A DNA stretch of 37,319 nt, from assembly GCA_003353845.1 (NCBI GenBank), contig PIVT01000037.1, positions 1 through 37,319 of the forward strand, given 5' to 3'. The notes beneath the pieces were generated by a model. That model had not been told where the DNA came from, did not search any database, and saw only the letters and a list, made by a program, of their open reading frames with translations. The DNA is from Pseudomonadota bacterium. Its GTDB lineage: Bacteria > Myxococcota_A > UBA9160 > JADFDR01. The position numbers and the translations under genes were made by a program. Below are positions 16,581 through 25,468 of the stretch, one piece after another; positions within the stretch are counted from its first letter, which is position 1; each line of letters starts with the position of its first letter.

Positions 16581-17875
16581 TGATAGAGCGATATTCACGG
16601 CCCGAGATGTCGGCCGTATGGACCGAAGATTCTAAATACCGACGTTGGCTCCAGGTGGAACTCACGGTTTCTGATGTGTTGGCGGAACGAGGTATCGTGC
16701 CCGCCGAAGCCGTCGAAGTGATTCGCGAACGAGCCGACTTTGATGTGCCTGGCATTCAGGAAATTGAACGCGAAGTGAAGCACGATGTCATCGCCTTCTT
16801 GACCAATGTCGCCAGCTACATCGGCCCCAATTCTCGCTACGTGCATTACGGAATGACCTCCAGCGATGTGCTCGACACCTCATCGGCGCTTCAACTCAAA
16901 GAGTCGGGTGCGTTGCTTTTGGAAGCCATGGATTTGGCCATCGAGGCACTTAAAGAACAGGCACTGACTTACAAGAATGTGCCCATGATCGGTCGCACCC
17001 ACGGTATTCACGGTGAGCCCACTACCTTTGGCGCGAAAATGTTGGTGTTTCACCAAGAGTTGGTGCGTGGCAAGTTGCGCTTGGAGCGGGCTTTGGAAGA
17101 GGTTGTGGTGGGAAAGATCGCCGGCGCGGTTGGCACCTTTGCCCACTTGGACCCCAGCATTGAAGAAGAAGTATGCCGCCGCTTGGGAATCGGGTTTGAA
17201 CCCGCTTCGACACAGATTGTACAGCGTGATCGCCACTCGGCTTTTGTAAATGCCCTGGCCATCATCGCTTCCAGCCTCGACAAATTCGCCATCGAGTTCC
17301 GTCACCTGGCGCGCACCGAAGTGAGAGAAGTGGAAGAGGAGTTTTCCAAAGGACAGAAGGGCTCCTCGGCCATGCCGCACAAGCGCAATCCCTGGCGCTT
17401 TGAAAACATCTCGGGTTTGTCGCGCGTGATGCGCGGTTACGCCGTTGCGGCTTTGGAAAACGATGCTCTGTGGCATGAGCGCGATATGAGTAATTCGTCT
17501 GTTGAGCGCGTGGTGCTGCCAGACGCAACGATTTGTCTCCACTTCATGCTGCATCGTTTTGCAGGTTTGGTGAATGGGCTTGTGGTTTACCCCGAGCGCA
17601 TGCTGAATAATCTGGAGTACTCCAACGGACTTCCTTTCAGTGCGACCTTGTTGCTTGAGATGACCCAAAAGGGGATTTCGCGAGAAGTTGCGTATCGGCT
17701 TGTTCAGAAGCACGCCATGGACACTTGGGACAAGGGTGGATCCTTTAAAGATCGCATCCTGGGTGATTCAGAGTTTATGGATCTCATGACCAAGGAAGAG
17801 ATCGAGCGCATCTTTAGTCTCGAAGAGAATCTCCGCAATATCGATGCCATCTTTAAGCGTACCCTGGGAGAGTGA
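16580..17875 (+). CDS. purB: Adenylosuccinate lyase
   Basis: Acts twice in purine synthesis, removing fumarate from SAICAR and from adenylosuccinate. The 431-residue protein belongs to the fumarase/aspartase superfamily. It begins MIERYSRPEMSAVWTEDSKYRRWL and has the substrate segments TSSDVLDTS and GRTHGIHGEPTTFG (catalytic His). The flexible signature loop is GSSAMPHKRNP (about 261-271, with the catalytic serine). The length is typical of the shorter B. subtilis-type enzyme. It starts within the stop of cdsA (TGATG), so translation is coupled, and purF follows. Confidence 0.96.
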   Translation: MIERYSRPEMSAVWTEDSKYRRWLQVELTVSDVLAERGIVPAEAVEVIRERADFDVPGIQEIEREVKHDVIAFLTNVASYIGPNSRYVHYGMTSSDVLDTSSALQLKESGALLLEAMDLAIEALKEQALTYKNVPMIGRTHGIHGEPTTFGAKMLVFHQELVRGKLRLERALEEVVVGKIAGAVGTFAHLDPSIEEEVCRRLGIGFEPASTQIVQRDRHSAFVNALAIIASSLDKFAIEFRHLARTEVREVEEEFSKGQKGSSAMPHKRNPWRFENISGLSRVMRGYAVAALENDALWHERDMSNSSVERVVLPDATICLHFMLHRFAGLVNGLVVYPERMLNNLEYSNGLPFSATLLLEMTQKGISREVAYRLVQKHAMDTWDKGGSFKDRILGDSEFMDLMTKEEIERIFSLEENLRNIDAIFKRTLGE

Positions 17876-17883
17876 AGACAGGT

Positions 17884-17973
17884 ATGCTGAGCAGAGCAGA
17901 ACAGCTACACGAATCGAAGAGAGCTATTAAGGGGCTGCAGAGCGGATCTGTGGAGAGTAGGCAAAAAGTATGA
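17884..17973 (+). CDS. Possible 29-residue upstream ORF overlapping purF
   Basis: An ATG at 17884 opens a frame of 29 codons (MLSRAEQLHESKRAIKGLQS then nine more residues) whose TGA overlaps the purF ATG as ATGA. It fills the purB-purF gap almost exactly. Its ribosome site is weak (AGG four bases upstream). It may be a translated leader that couples or tunes purF, or a chance frame; nothing in the peptide is recognisable. Confidence 0.3.
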   Translation: MLSRAEQLHESKRAIKGLQSGSVESRQKV

Positions 17974-19460
17974 GCGATGGGACGAACCGCAGTGCGTTTG
18001 ATGCGCTAGCAGAGGAACGCACTGCTGACCATTTCCATGATGAGTGCGGTGTCTTCGGGATTTATAATCACGAAGAAGCCTCTCACATCGCTTACCTCGG
18101 CCTCTATGCCTTGCAGCATCGAGGCCAGGAAAGTGCCGGAATCTGCACCTCCGATGAACAATCACATTTCGTTCATCGCTCCATGGGCCTGGTCGCCGAC
18201 GTCTTTGAGAAATCCACACTGAACAAGCTTTACGGGCAACACGCAGTGGGACACGTGCGCTATTCCACAGCGGGCGAGAGCTTGCTGCGCAACGCGCAGC
18301 CCTTCTGTGCTGCAACGGATGACGGCCCGGTTTCCATTGCTCACAACGGAAATCTGGTGAACGTGGCCTCCTTGCGCCACGAGTTGCAAAAGCAAGGGAC
18401 CATCTTCAGTTCTAGCGCCGATAGCGAAGTGATCGTGCATCTATTGGCGCGTTCGCGTGAGAGCAGCTTGGAAGGGCGATTGATTGATGCCATCTCACGC
18501 GTGACGGGAGCCTTTAGCCTCATCGTTCTCACCGCGGATTCGCTCATCGCTGCGCGCGACCCCCACGGATTTCGCCCGCTGTCCCTGGCGCGCTTGGATG
18601 ATGCCTGGGTGGTGGCCAGTGAAAGCTGCGCCATGGATCTCATCGGAGCCACTTTTGTGCGCGATGTAGAGCCAGGTGAGGTGGTGGTGATTCGAGATGG
18701 AGAACTGACGAGTCTTCATCCCTTTGCCTCCACCAAAGAATCCTTCTGTATCTTCGAATACATTTACTTTGCGCGCCCCGATTCAAATTTATTGGATCAG
18801 CAAAATGTTTACGCCTTTCGCAAAGAGTTGGGACGCGTCTTGTGTAGGGAGTATCCCGCCGAGGCCGACATGGTGGTACCTGTACTGGATTCGGGTACGG
18901 CGGCGGCCTTGGGCTACGCAGAGGAAGCGGGTATCCCCTACGAGACAGCCCTGATTCGAAATCACTACGTGCAGCGCACCTTCATCGAGCCCGCTCAATC
19001 CATTCGCCACTTCGGTGTGAAGGTGAAGCACAACGCGGTCACGGGCATTCTTCGAGGCAAGCGTGTCATCTTGGTGGAAGATTCCATTGTGCGCGGCACG
19101 ACCTTGATCAAGATCGTCACCATGTTGCGAAACGCCGGGGCTCAAGAAGTGCACGTGCGCGTGTCTTCTCCGCCCACCATGGGTCCTTGTCATTATGGAA
19201 TCGACACGCCGGATTCTGAGGAGCTGATTGCGCATCGCAACACGCCCGAAGAGATCTGCAAGATCATTGGCGCGGATAGCTTGGGCTACCTCTCCATTGC
19301 GGGCCTGCGCAACGCCGCGCAGGAACTCAAGCACAATTTTTGTGATGCCTGTTTTTCGTTGGAGTACCCCGTCCAGTCCGAAGATGGGAACGGAATTCCC
19401 CAACTTTCATTATTCAGGCCCGTGGTTGAAGCCGACGTTCGATCCGAAGATCGCTCCTAA
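17970..19460 (+). CDS. purF: Amidophosphoribosyltransferase
   Basis: First committed step of purine synthesis: glutamine and PRPP to phosphoribosylamine. The 496-residue protein is of the B. subtilis type. A 25-residue propeptide precedes Cys26 (HFHDECGVFG), which becomes the amino-terminal nucleophile of the glutaminase after cleavage. The glutaminase domain has GHVRYSTAG and DGPVSIAHNGNLVN. The phosphoribosyltransferase domain has the PRPP loop VILVEDSIVRGTT (about 366). Four cysteines at the places of the [4Fe-4S] ligands are present (FCIFEY, GPCHYG, FCDACFS), so an iron-sulfur cluster is likely. Confidence 0.96.
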   Translation: MSDGTNRSAFDALAEERTADHFHDECGVFGIYNHEEASHIAYLGLYALQHRGQESAGICTSDEQSHFVHRSMGLVADVFEKSTLNKLYGQHAVGHVRYSTAGESLLRNAQPFCAATDDGPVSIAHNGNLVNVASLRHELQKQGTIFSSSADSEVIVHLLARSRESSLEGRLIDAISRVTGAFSLIVLTADSLIAARDPHGFRPLSLARLDDAWVVASESCAMDLIGATFVRDVEPGEVVVIRDGELTSLHPFASTKESFCIFEYIYFARPDSNLLDQQNVYAFRKELGRVLCREYPAEADMVVPVLDSGTAAALGYAEEAGIPYETALIRNHYVQRTFIEPAQSIRHFGVKVKHNAVTGILRGKRVILVEDSIVRGTTLIKIVTMLRNAGAQEVHVRVSSPPTMGPCHYGIDTPDSEELIAHRNTPEEICKIIGADSLGYLSIAGLRNAAQELKHNFCDACFSLEYPVQSEDGNGIPQLSLFRPVVEADVRSEDRS

Positions 19461-19565
19461 GCCCGTTTCCCACCGATTCACCCGTTACATACGACAACCT
19501 GACCCGGTTTTTGCGGATCTCCACCAAGAGCAAATAATTCTCTAAATAAGTGTTCTGGTTTAGTA

Positions 19566-20831
19566 ATGGATCCCCCCCGAGCGGCCGATGAATACGCTGG
19601 GGAGGTACGCAAGCCAGATATGTCCGCTGACGACTCTAATCACATTCCAATTGTTGTTTCCTTCGATTCGTTGGAGGAATTTCAAAAGGAATACAGCCAG
19701 AATATCGCCAACGGCGGCATCTTCGTGCCTTCAGAAGAGCCGTTATCGCTGCGTGATGCGGTGAAGGTGTGCTTGGACCTCACTTTCTCAGGCGAAATCA
19801 TCGAGATTCTGGGCGAGGTGGTCAGCCTCGTACCCGGCAAGCACCCAGGTGTAGCGGTTCAGTTTACCGAAAGTGCAGCGGAGATTCGCTCGCGGCTCGG
19901 TCACAGCGCGGGGATTGGAAGTAAGCGCGAAGCTGACGATGAGGCCGATGGGGGTTGGCGAGCGGCGGCTCGATATCCGATTCGTGTTTGTGTGCACATT
20001 CAAACGAAAAATAAAATGCTATTCGGCCAGACCGAGAACCTGAGTCGGTCTGGAACCCTCTTGATGCTCGAAGGCAATAAAGTCGTCAAGGTGGGCAGCG
20101 AGCTGACAATGATCTTGGTTCAGCCCGTTGGGGACGGAGAACTCACCGTTCCGGGGACCGTGGTTCGCCATGTGGGGATCGATGGTGGTCGCACGGGCAT
20201 GGGCATTACCTTTGATTGGTCCGATGAAGAGTGTCAGGCGGTCACGCAGTTCATCGGCACGCTTGAGGCTGGTGAGAGCAGTGGCAAGCGGGCAGATATC
20301 CAGGGACACATTGGCAGTGTCGGCTTGGCCACCGTGTTGCAGATGCTGACCTCCTGTTCAACCTCGGGCACCGTAGTGATTCGCCGAGCCGATCAGGAAG
20401 GACAAGTCGTCTTTGATGATGGAAAATTCCTGCAAGTACACCTCGGTGATGCCAGGGGCACGGAGGCCCTGAATCGCCTGTGCGCGTGGAGCGACGGGAA
20501 CTTCTCCTACCGCACTCAAATCGACTTGAACAGCGGGAAACAAGACAAGCCTTTATCCATCGACGGGGCCATTTTCGAGGCCATGGCACATATTGACGAG
20601 GTTGGGCGCTCGGATGTGCAGACCTTTTCGCCCAGTGCAAAACTAACGTTGGCTGCGGAAATGGATGTCGCTGGTTCCATCAAGGGGCGCGTCGAAGAGG
20701 CCCTGGTTGAATTGGCACAAGCCAACTTCGAGGTGAGCGGTGTGTTGGATATTATCCCAGAGTCCGAAGACGTGATTTACGCCACGTTGTCAAAATTGGT
20801 CGAACAAGGTGTCATCAAGCTAGAAGATTAG
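19566..20831 (+). CDS. PilZ-like and DUF4388 multidomain protein, probable c-di-GMP-linked regulator
   Basis: About 421 residues. A first PilZ-like domain (about 28-110, YSQNIANGGIFVPSEEPLSL) lacks the arginine motif. A second, better PilZ domain (about 136-235) has RAAARYPIRV, ENLSRSGTLL and GMGITF. A DUF4388 (PATAN-type) domain follows (about 245-330, GSVGLATVLQMLTSCSTSGTVVI, GQVVFDDGKFLQVHLG), then a helical end that looks like a winged helix (YATLSKLVEQGVIKLED). Such fusions are common in myxobacteria and relatives, often near motility or signalling genes. The start is uncertain: ATG 19566 has no ribosome site, and ATG 19620 has GGAGG 14 nt upstream. Its stop overlaps the stop of convergent nadB. 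Confidence 0.85.
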   Translation: MDPPRAADEYAGEVRKPDMSADDSNHIPIVVSFDSLEEFQKEYSQNIANGGIFVPSEEPLSLRDAVKVCLDLTFSGEIIEILGEVVSLVPGKHPGVAVQFTESAAEIRSRLGHSAGIGSKREADDEADGGWRAAARYPIRVCVHIQTKNKMLFGQTENLSRSGTLLMLEGNKVVKVGSELTMILVQPVGDGELTVPGTVVRHVGIDGGRTGMGITFDWSDEECQAVTQFIGTLEAGESSGKRADIQGHIGSVGLATVLQMLTSCSTSGTVVIRRADQEGQVVFDDGKFLQVHLGDARGTEALNRLCAWSDGNFSYRTQIDLNSGKQDKPLSIDGAIFEAMAHIDEVGRSDVQTFSPSAKLTLAAEMDVAGSIKGRVEEALVELAQANFEVSGVLDIIPESEDVIYATLSKLVEQGVIKLED

Positions 20832-22441
20832 CCGTCGCTTCGACACAAGAGTGTGTCTTTCTGATACAGGTCATTTCGTTGTGGGAAGTCTACCGTGTAG
20901 TGCAATCCACGGCTTTCCTGGCGTTTTTGTGCGGCATCGATAATCAGCCGTGCGACGACAGCGAGGTTTCTCAACTCGATGAGGTCCGTGGTTAATTTGA
21001 AATCCCAGTAGTACTGCGTGATCTCATCTTGCAGCAACTCAATGCGTCGCCGCGCGCGTTCCAATCGTTTGTCGCTGCGTACGATCCCCACGTAATTCCA
21101 CATGAAGTGTCGGATCTCATCCCAGTTCTGGGTGATGATGACGGCCTCATCACTTTCAGTGGCCTCACCTTCTTCCCAATCGGGGACTTGTGCTCCGGGC
21201 ACATCGATGCTGGGTAGACGTTTTTGCGTCGCTTCGGAGGCGGCTGCGGCAAAGACCAGGGCCTCCAGTAGCGAATTGGATGCCAGGCGATTTGCGCCGT
21301 GCAACCCGGTGTGCGCCACTTCGCCCACAGCAAAAAGATTGAGCAAGCTGGATTCACCGTGGATATCGGTATGGACTCCCCCGCAGCAGTAATGGGCCGC
21401 GGGCACGACGGGAATCTGATCCTTCGTAATGTCAATGCCAAAGGAAAGGCAACGCTCGGAGATCGTGGGGAAACGATTGAGAGCAAATTTGGGACTCCAA
21501 TGGGTGGCATCCAAGAACACCGAGTCGTCGCCCGAACGTTTGAGTTCCGTATCGATGGCGCGAGCCACAATATCGCGCGGCGCCAGGTCGGCCATGTCGT
21601 GGTATCCGGACATAAAGGCATGCCCGTCGCGTGTGCGCAAAATGGCGCCTTCACCGCGCACGGCTTCACTGATCAGGAAAGACTTGGCCAAGGGGTGGTA
21701 GAGGCAGGTGGGATGAAACTGCATGAATTCCATGTTTCGAATGGCGGCACCTGCGCGGTAACCCATGGCCATCCCGTCTCCAGTCGAGATATCGGGGTTG
21801 GTCGTGTAGAGATAGACCTTTCCGTTGCCGCCACTGGCCAGCAACGTGATCTTGGAGAGAATCTTCAGAATCTTTCCGGTTCGCGTGTCCAAGACATAGG
21901 CGCCGATGGCGCGATGCCCTCCAGGAATTCCCGCTTTTTCGGTGGTGATGACATCGACAGCACAGTGATCCTCAAATAAGCGGATATTGGGGTGGGCCGC
22001 GACTCGCGCCAGAAGGACGCGTTCCAATTCTCTGCCCGTGGCATCCCGGTGATGGACGATGCGCCGGCGACCATGGCCTCCTTCGCGCCCCAACTCCAAG
22101 TGGTCGGCCGAGTTGCTTTTCTGCTCCTGCGCATCGAAATCCACGCCCAACGCCACCAGCGCCTCAATCATTTTGGGTCCGCGTTCCACGACGTGGCGGA
22201 CGACCTTCTCATTGCACAAGCCCGCTCCCGCGGTGAGGGTGTCTTGGACGTGCTCTTCAAAGGAATCTTCGTGGGAGAGCACGGCGGCGATGCCGCCCTG
22301 GGCGCGGCTCGTGGCAGATTCCGCCGCGGAGCGCTTTGTAATAATCCCCACGCGTGCGTGATCGGCCACCGAAAGGGAGTAAAACAGGCCCGCGATACCG
22401 CTACCGATGACCAAAACGTCGAGAGCTGGGGGCTGGGACAT
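20828..22441 (-). CDS. nadB: L-aspartate oxidase
   Basis: Flavoenzyme converting aspartate to iminoaspartate, the first step of de novo NAD synthesis. The 537 residues show the amino-terminal FAD motif VLVIGSGIAGLFYSLSVA, SATSRAQGGIAAVLS, the covalent-flavin-family segment HHRDATGRELERVL, EFMQFHPTCLYHPL, SEAVRGEGAIL, HYCCGGVHTDIHG and GLHGANRLASNSLLEALVF. The C-terminal fumarate-reductase helical domain is intact. This set fits NadB better than SdhA/FrdA, which carry His for flavin linkage and membrane partners. ATG 22441 follows GGTGAGG. No nadA or nadC is nearby. Confidence 0.95.
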   Translation of the reverse strand: MSQPPALDVLVIGSGIAGLFYSLSVADHARVGIITKRSAAESATSRAQGGIAAVLSHEDSFEEHVQDTLTAGAGLCNEKVVRHVVERGPKMIEALVALGVDFDAQEQKSNSADHLELGREGGHGRRRIVHHRDATGRELERVLLARVAAHPNIRLFEDHCAVDVITTEKAGIPGGHRAIGAYVLDTRTGKILKILSKITLLASGGNGKVYLYTTNPDISTGDGMAMGYRAGAAIRNMEFMQFHPTCLYHPLAKSFLISEAVRGEGAILRTRDGHAFMSGYHDMADLAPRDIVARAIDTELKRSGDDSVFLDATHWSPKFALNRFPTISERCLSFGIDITKDQIPVVPAAHYCCGGVHTDIHGESSLLNLFAVGEVAHTGLHGANRLASNSLLEALVFAAAASEATQKRLPSIDVPGAQVPDWEEGEATESDEAVIITQNWDEIRHFMWNYVGIVRSDKRLERARRRIELLQDEITQYYWDFKLTTDLIELRNLAVVARLIIDAAQKRQESRGLHYTVDFPQRNDLYQKDTLLCRSDG

Positions 22442-22610
22442 GGCAAAACCTCACCGAAAGGTGCAAATACGCTTTAGAAACCCGCCGACACGTTCCGATA
22501 AGAACAATGGGGGAGCAGGAGTGTATCTCGTCCGCAGCCCGGGCCGCCAATCTGCCGAGCTGTTCTGCTCTAACACGAAGCGCAAAGTGAGGCCACAAGG
22601 GGACATGCAC

Positions 22611-23201
22611 ATGCCGAAGGCGGGATTTTCGTTGTCGACAGCGTTGATAGTTGCTGGCTTGTGGGCCTTCTTCCCGCTTCAACCGGCTTCTGCGGAGCAG
22701 ATGTACCGCTTTGTAGACGCCAAGGGCACTGTGCATTTTTCCAACGTGCCCACGGACCAACGCTATGTCCCTATTGTTCATCGCTCTAAGCGCTCCTCCA
22801 GCAAGGCCAGTCAACGTTATGACGAGTTGATTCGGCGAGTTGCGCGGCAGTACGAGATTCCGCCCGCCCTGGTCAAGGCCGTCATCGCCAGCGAATCCAA
22901 TTTTAATGCCAGCGCACTTTCTCCCAAAGGAGCGCAGGGCTTGATGCAATTGATGCCTGCGACGGCCAAGGCCCTGGGTGTTCGCGATTCCTATGTGGCA
23001 GAGCAGAATGTTACGGGTGGCACCGCTTACTTGCGCCAGCTGATCGATCGCTACGGGGATTGGAATCACGCCCTGGCGGCCTATAACGCTGGACCCACGG
23101 CTGTGGAACAATACGGAGGAATTCCACCTTTTCCTGAGACACGGGCGTACGTTCGGCGAGTTCTGAAGTATTATCGCGCCTATGATGTCGACTTCATGTG
23201 A
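22611..23201 (+). CDS. Lytic transglycosylase with DUF4124 domain
   Basis: Secreted or periplasmic enzyme that cuts peptidoglycan glycan strands to form anhydromuropeptides. About 196 residues: a signal peptide ending QPASA, a short DUF4124-like beta domain (MYRFVDAKGTVHFSNVPTD), then an SLT (family 1) domain. The catalytic Glu95 is in VIASESNFNASALSPKGAQG, with LMQLMPATAKALGV and the AAYNAGP motif following. I chose ATG 22611 because AGGGG lies 8 nt before it and the signal peptide begins there. Longer upstream frames reach into nadB's promoter side. It overlaps pgsA by 20 nt. Confidence 0.9.
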   Translation: MPKAGFSLSTALIVAGLWAFFPLQPASAEQMYRFVDAKGTVHFSNVPTDQRYVPIVHRSKRSSSKASQRYDELIRRVARQYEIPPALVKAVIASESNFNASALSPKGAQGLMQLMPATAKALGVRDSYVAEQNVTGGTAYLRQLIDRYGDWNHALAAYNAGPTAVEQYGGIPPFPETRAYVRRVLKYYRAYDVDFM

Positions 23202-23805
23202 AAGCGCTCCCACGTCGCCTCTGCGACGTGAAAAGTTTTGGAATCTGCCAAATACCATCACCATGATGCGCACGGGGGCCGTTCCCGTAATGCTTCTGCT
23301 TCCTTGGGTTGGCGGAGATATTGATCACCATCGCGGAAGCGAGATCATCGCTTGGATCTTTACGGTGGCAGCCCTGTCGGATCTCGTGGATGGATGGCTC
23401 GCCCGCCGGGAAGGCATCGTGACGAACATTGGCAAGCTGCTGGATCCCTTGGCCGACAAGCTCTTGGTCTCGACGGGCTTGATTGTGTTAGTGGCCATGG
23501 GCCGAATTCCCGATTGGGGCCTGTGGATGGTGGTGGTGATTGTGGGTCGCGAGTTGGCCGTAACAGGTTTGCGCGGAATCGCTTCGGCCAATGGCCATGT
23601 GATGGCGGCTTCAGGTTTGGGGAAACTCAAGACGGTGAGTCAAAACTTTGCTGTGGGGGCTTTGATCTTCTACTTCCCTACCTACTATTTACCCATGGCT
23701 TCCATCGGACTGTTTTGCCTGGCCTTATCCACCCTGCTAACTCTGTTGTCCGGTTACACCTATTTTGCCTCCTACTTCGGGGCCCAAGAACCTGTTGATT
23801 CCTGA
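23182..23805 (+). CDS. pgsA: CDP-diacylglycerol-glycerol-3-phosphate 3-phosphatidyltransferase
   Basis: Inner-membrane enzyme making phosphatidylglycerophosphate, the committed step to phosphatidylglycerol. The 207-residue protein opens its domain with NLPNTITMMRTGAVPVMLLL and carries the CDP-alcohol phosphatidyltransferase signature: DGWLAR, then Gly, and the paired Asp of KLLDPLADKLL. Several membrane helices follow. Its start (ATG 23182 or 23185) lies inside the end of the transglycosylase gene, so the two are translationally coupled. A CDP-alcohol transferase of other specificity is possible, but the NLPN(T/A)ITMxR start is typical of PgsA. Confidence 0.92.
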   Translation: MMSTSCESAPTSPLRREKFWNLPNTITMMRTGAVPVMLLLPWVGGDIDHHRGSEIIAWIFTVAALSDLVDGWLARREGIVTNIGKLLDPLADKLLVSTGLIVLVAMGRIPDWGLWMVVVIVGRELAVTGLRGIASANGHVMAASGLGKLKTVSQNFAVGALIFYFPTYYLPMASIGLFCLALSTLLTLLSGYTYFASYFGAQEPVDS

Positions 23806-23819
23806 GGAGAGATGACCCC

Positions 23820-25133
23820 ATGAGCCGTTTGGACGAGCTGAAGCAGAAGCTGGAGTCGCGCACTGCGAAAATCGGAGTGATCGGATTGGGCTACGTGGGT
23901 CTGCCCTTGGTGGTGGAGTTCATAAAAGCCGGATTCGAAGTCGTTGGATTTGACGTGGACGAAGAGAAGGTCAGCGCACTCAATGAGGGGCGCTCGTACA
24001 TCGGAGACGTGCCCGATTCCGATGTTGCCGCTGGGCGTGAAGCGGGGAAGCTGCTCGCGACAGCTGATTTTGCCCAGCTCGCCAGTTGTGACGCAATCAA
24101 TGTTTGCGTCCCGACGCCTTTGAAAAAAACCAAGGACCCCGATGTCAGCTTCATCGTGGCGGCCGTGGAAGAGATTCGAAAACGCCTGCGCTCGGGGCAG
24201 TTGATCATCTTGGGAAGCACGACCTATCCAGGTACAACGCATGAACTCTACGTACCCATGTTGGAGGAGACGGGTCTCAAGGTGGGTACAGATTTCGCCG
24301 TTGCCTTTGCGCCTGAGCGGATTGATCCCGCGAATAAGCAGTTCAAGGTGCGCAATGTGCCCAAGGTTATCGGGGGCGAAACTCCCTTGTGCACCGAGTT
24401 GGCCACCACTGTCTTTCAATCCATTTTTGACACCGTGGTCCCGGTTTCGTCATCGCAAAGTGCGGAGATGGTGAAGCTGTTGGAGAACACCTTCCGCGCC
24501 ATCAATATTGGATTGGCCAATGAAGTGGCGCTCATGTGTGACCGGTTGGACCTCGACGTATGGGAAGTCATCGAGGCGGCATCCACCAAACCCTATGGCT
24601 TTATGAAATTTCTTCCGGGCCCGGGTCTGGGTGGTCACTGTATTCCCGTCGATCCTGCCTATCTGTCTTGGAAGATGAAGACACTGAATTTCACCTCGCG
24701 TTTCATCGAGGTGGCTACAGAAATCAACACCCAGATGCCCGACTATGTGATGCGTAAGATTTCTGATCTTCTCAACACCCAACGCCTGCCCGTCAACGGC
24801 GCCAAGGTATTGGTGATCGGGCTGGCCTATAAGCCGGATGTGGGCGATTTGCGCGAGTCGCCATCCCTGGACGTGATGGAACTCCTGGCCTCCAAGGGGG
24901 CGGACTTGTCCTACCACGATCCCCATGCACCTGTGGTGGATTACGGGAATCTGCATTACAAGAGCGTCGAATTGACCGACGGTGCGCTAGAGACCTCCGA
25001 TCTCGTGGTGATTCTGACGGGTCACAGTGGAATTGATTACGAGCGAGTCGTGGCCAAGGCGCCTCGGATCTTCGATACGCGAAATGCGACAGCCGCGGTG
25101 ACGCAGGGCAGAGAGAAGATTGAAACGCTCTAA
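23820..25133 (+). CDS. Nucleotide-sugar dehydrogenase, WbpA/VipA (UDP-N-acetylhexosamine 6-dehydrogenase) type
   Basis: Oxidises a UDP-sugar at C6 with two NAD+ to give a UDP-uronic acid for surface polysaccharide. The 437 residues contain the NAD-binding start IGVIGLGYVGLPLVVEFIKAG, GSTTYPGTTHEL, the family motif FAPERIDPANK, the catalytic Cys274 in GPGLGGHCIPVDPAYLSWK, and the C-terminal UDP-binding domain VIGLAYKPDVGDLRESPSLD. The PERIDPGN-like and LGGHCIPVDP variants fit the UDP-N-acetylhexosamine enzymes better than UDP-glucose dehydrogenase. No glycosyltransferase cluster is adjacent, so the end product is unknown. ATG 23820 follows GAGGAGA. Confidence 0.88.
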   Translation: MSRLDELKQKLESRTAKIGVIGLGYVGLPLVVEFIKAGFEVVGFDVDEEKVSALNEGRSYIGDVPDSDVAAGREAGKLLATADFAQLASCDAINVCVPTPLKKTKDPDVSFIVAAVEEIRKRLRSGQLIILGSTTYPGTTHELYVPMLEETGLKVGTDFAVAFAPERIDPANKQFKVRNVPKVIGGETPLCTELATTVFQSIFDTVVPVSSSQSAEMVKLLENTFRAINIGLANEVALMCDRLDLDVWEVIEAASTKPYGFMKFLPGPGLGGHCIPVDPAYLSWKMKTLNFTSRFIEVATEINTQMPDYVMRKISDLLNTQRLPVNGAKVLVIGLAYKPDVGDLRESPSLDVMELLASKGADLSYHDPHAPVVDYGNLHYKSVELTDGALETSDLVVILTGHSGIDYERVVAKAPRIFDTRNATAAVTQGREKIETL

Positions 25134-25149
25134 CATTGTGTTTTTTTTA

Positions 25150-25172
25150 GAGTTCCCATGAGATGGGAGTTT
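25150..25172 (+). terminator. Weak terminator-like hairpin after the nucleotide-sugar dehydrogenase
   Basis: GAGTTCCCAT (25150-25159) pairs with ATGGGAGTTT (25163-25172) around a GAG loop, 10 bp with three G-U pairs. Eight T residues precede it and only TTT follows, so termination would be modest. Confidence 0.35.
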
Positions 25173-25216
25173 GGTAATCCCGAGGGGAAAGAGCCTTTTT
25201 AAGAGCGTCTTTGGGC

Positions 25217-25245
25217 TTGACGATTGAACCCGCCTCCTTTAAACC
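25217..25245 (+). promoter_or_regulatory. Promoter of tRNA-Gly(GCC)
   Basis: TTGACG (25217-25222), a 17-nt spacer, then TAAACC (25240-25245), ending 10 nt before the tRNA. The same two hexamers at the same spacing precede tRNA-Cys, which supports the call even though TAAACC is a poor -10 match on its own. Confidence 0.6.
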
Positions 25246-25255
25246 CACTGTCCAC

Positions 25256-25331
25256 GCAGGAGTAACTCAGTTGGTAGAGTGCCACGTTGCCAACGTGGTT
25301 GTCGCGAGTTCGAATCTCGTCTCCTGCTCCA
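25256..25331 (+). tRNA. tRNA-Gly, anticodon GCC
   Basis: 76 nt with the 7-bp acceptor GCAGGAG/CTCCTGC, D-arm TAACTCAGTTGGTAGAGT, anticodon stem CCACG/CGTGG with loop TTGCCAA (anticodon GCC), and T-arm GCGAGTTCGAATCTCGT. The discriminator base is T and CCA is encoded. Confidence 0.98.
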
Positions 25332-25337
25332 TCTTTC

Positions 25338-25373
25338 AACGCCCCGCAGGCCTCCCTGCGGGGCGTTTTCTTT
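25338..25373 (+). terminator. Strong intrinsic terminator after tRNA-Gly
   Basis: AACGCCCCGCAGG (25338-25350) pairs perfectly with CCTGCGGGGCGTT (25355-25367), 13 bp with a CCTC loop, followed by TTCTTT. It ends the tRNA transcript. Confidence 0.92.
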
Positions 25374-25468
25374 GCATCTAAGATGTCGATCTTTTGCATG
25401 ATAACTACATTTGTTCGGCGATTTTCCGATAATAAAACACTGAAGACTCTCTTTTTGGAGGTGAGGTG

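Noticed and set aside
16880-17713. 277-codon open frame antisense to purB
   Set aside because: Explained by codon bias of purB; His/Gln-rich product without motifs.
21299-21979. 226-codon plus-strand frame inside nadB
   Set aside because: Antisense to conserved flavin-binding segments and no ribosome site.
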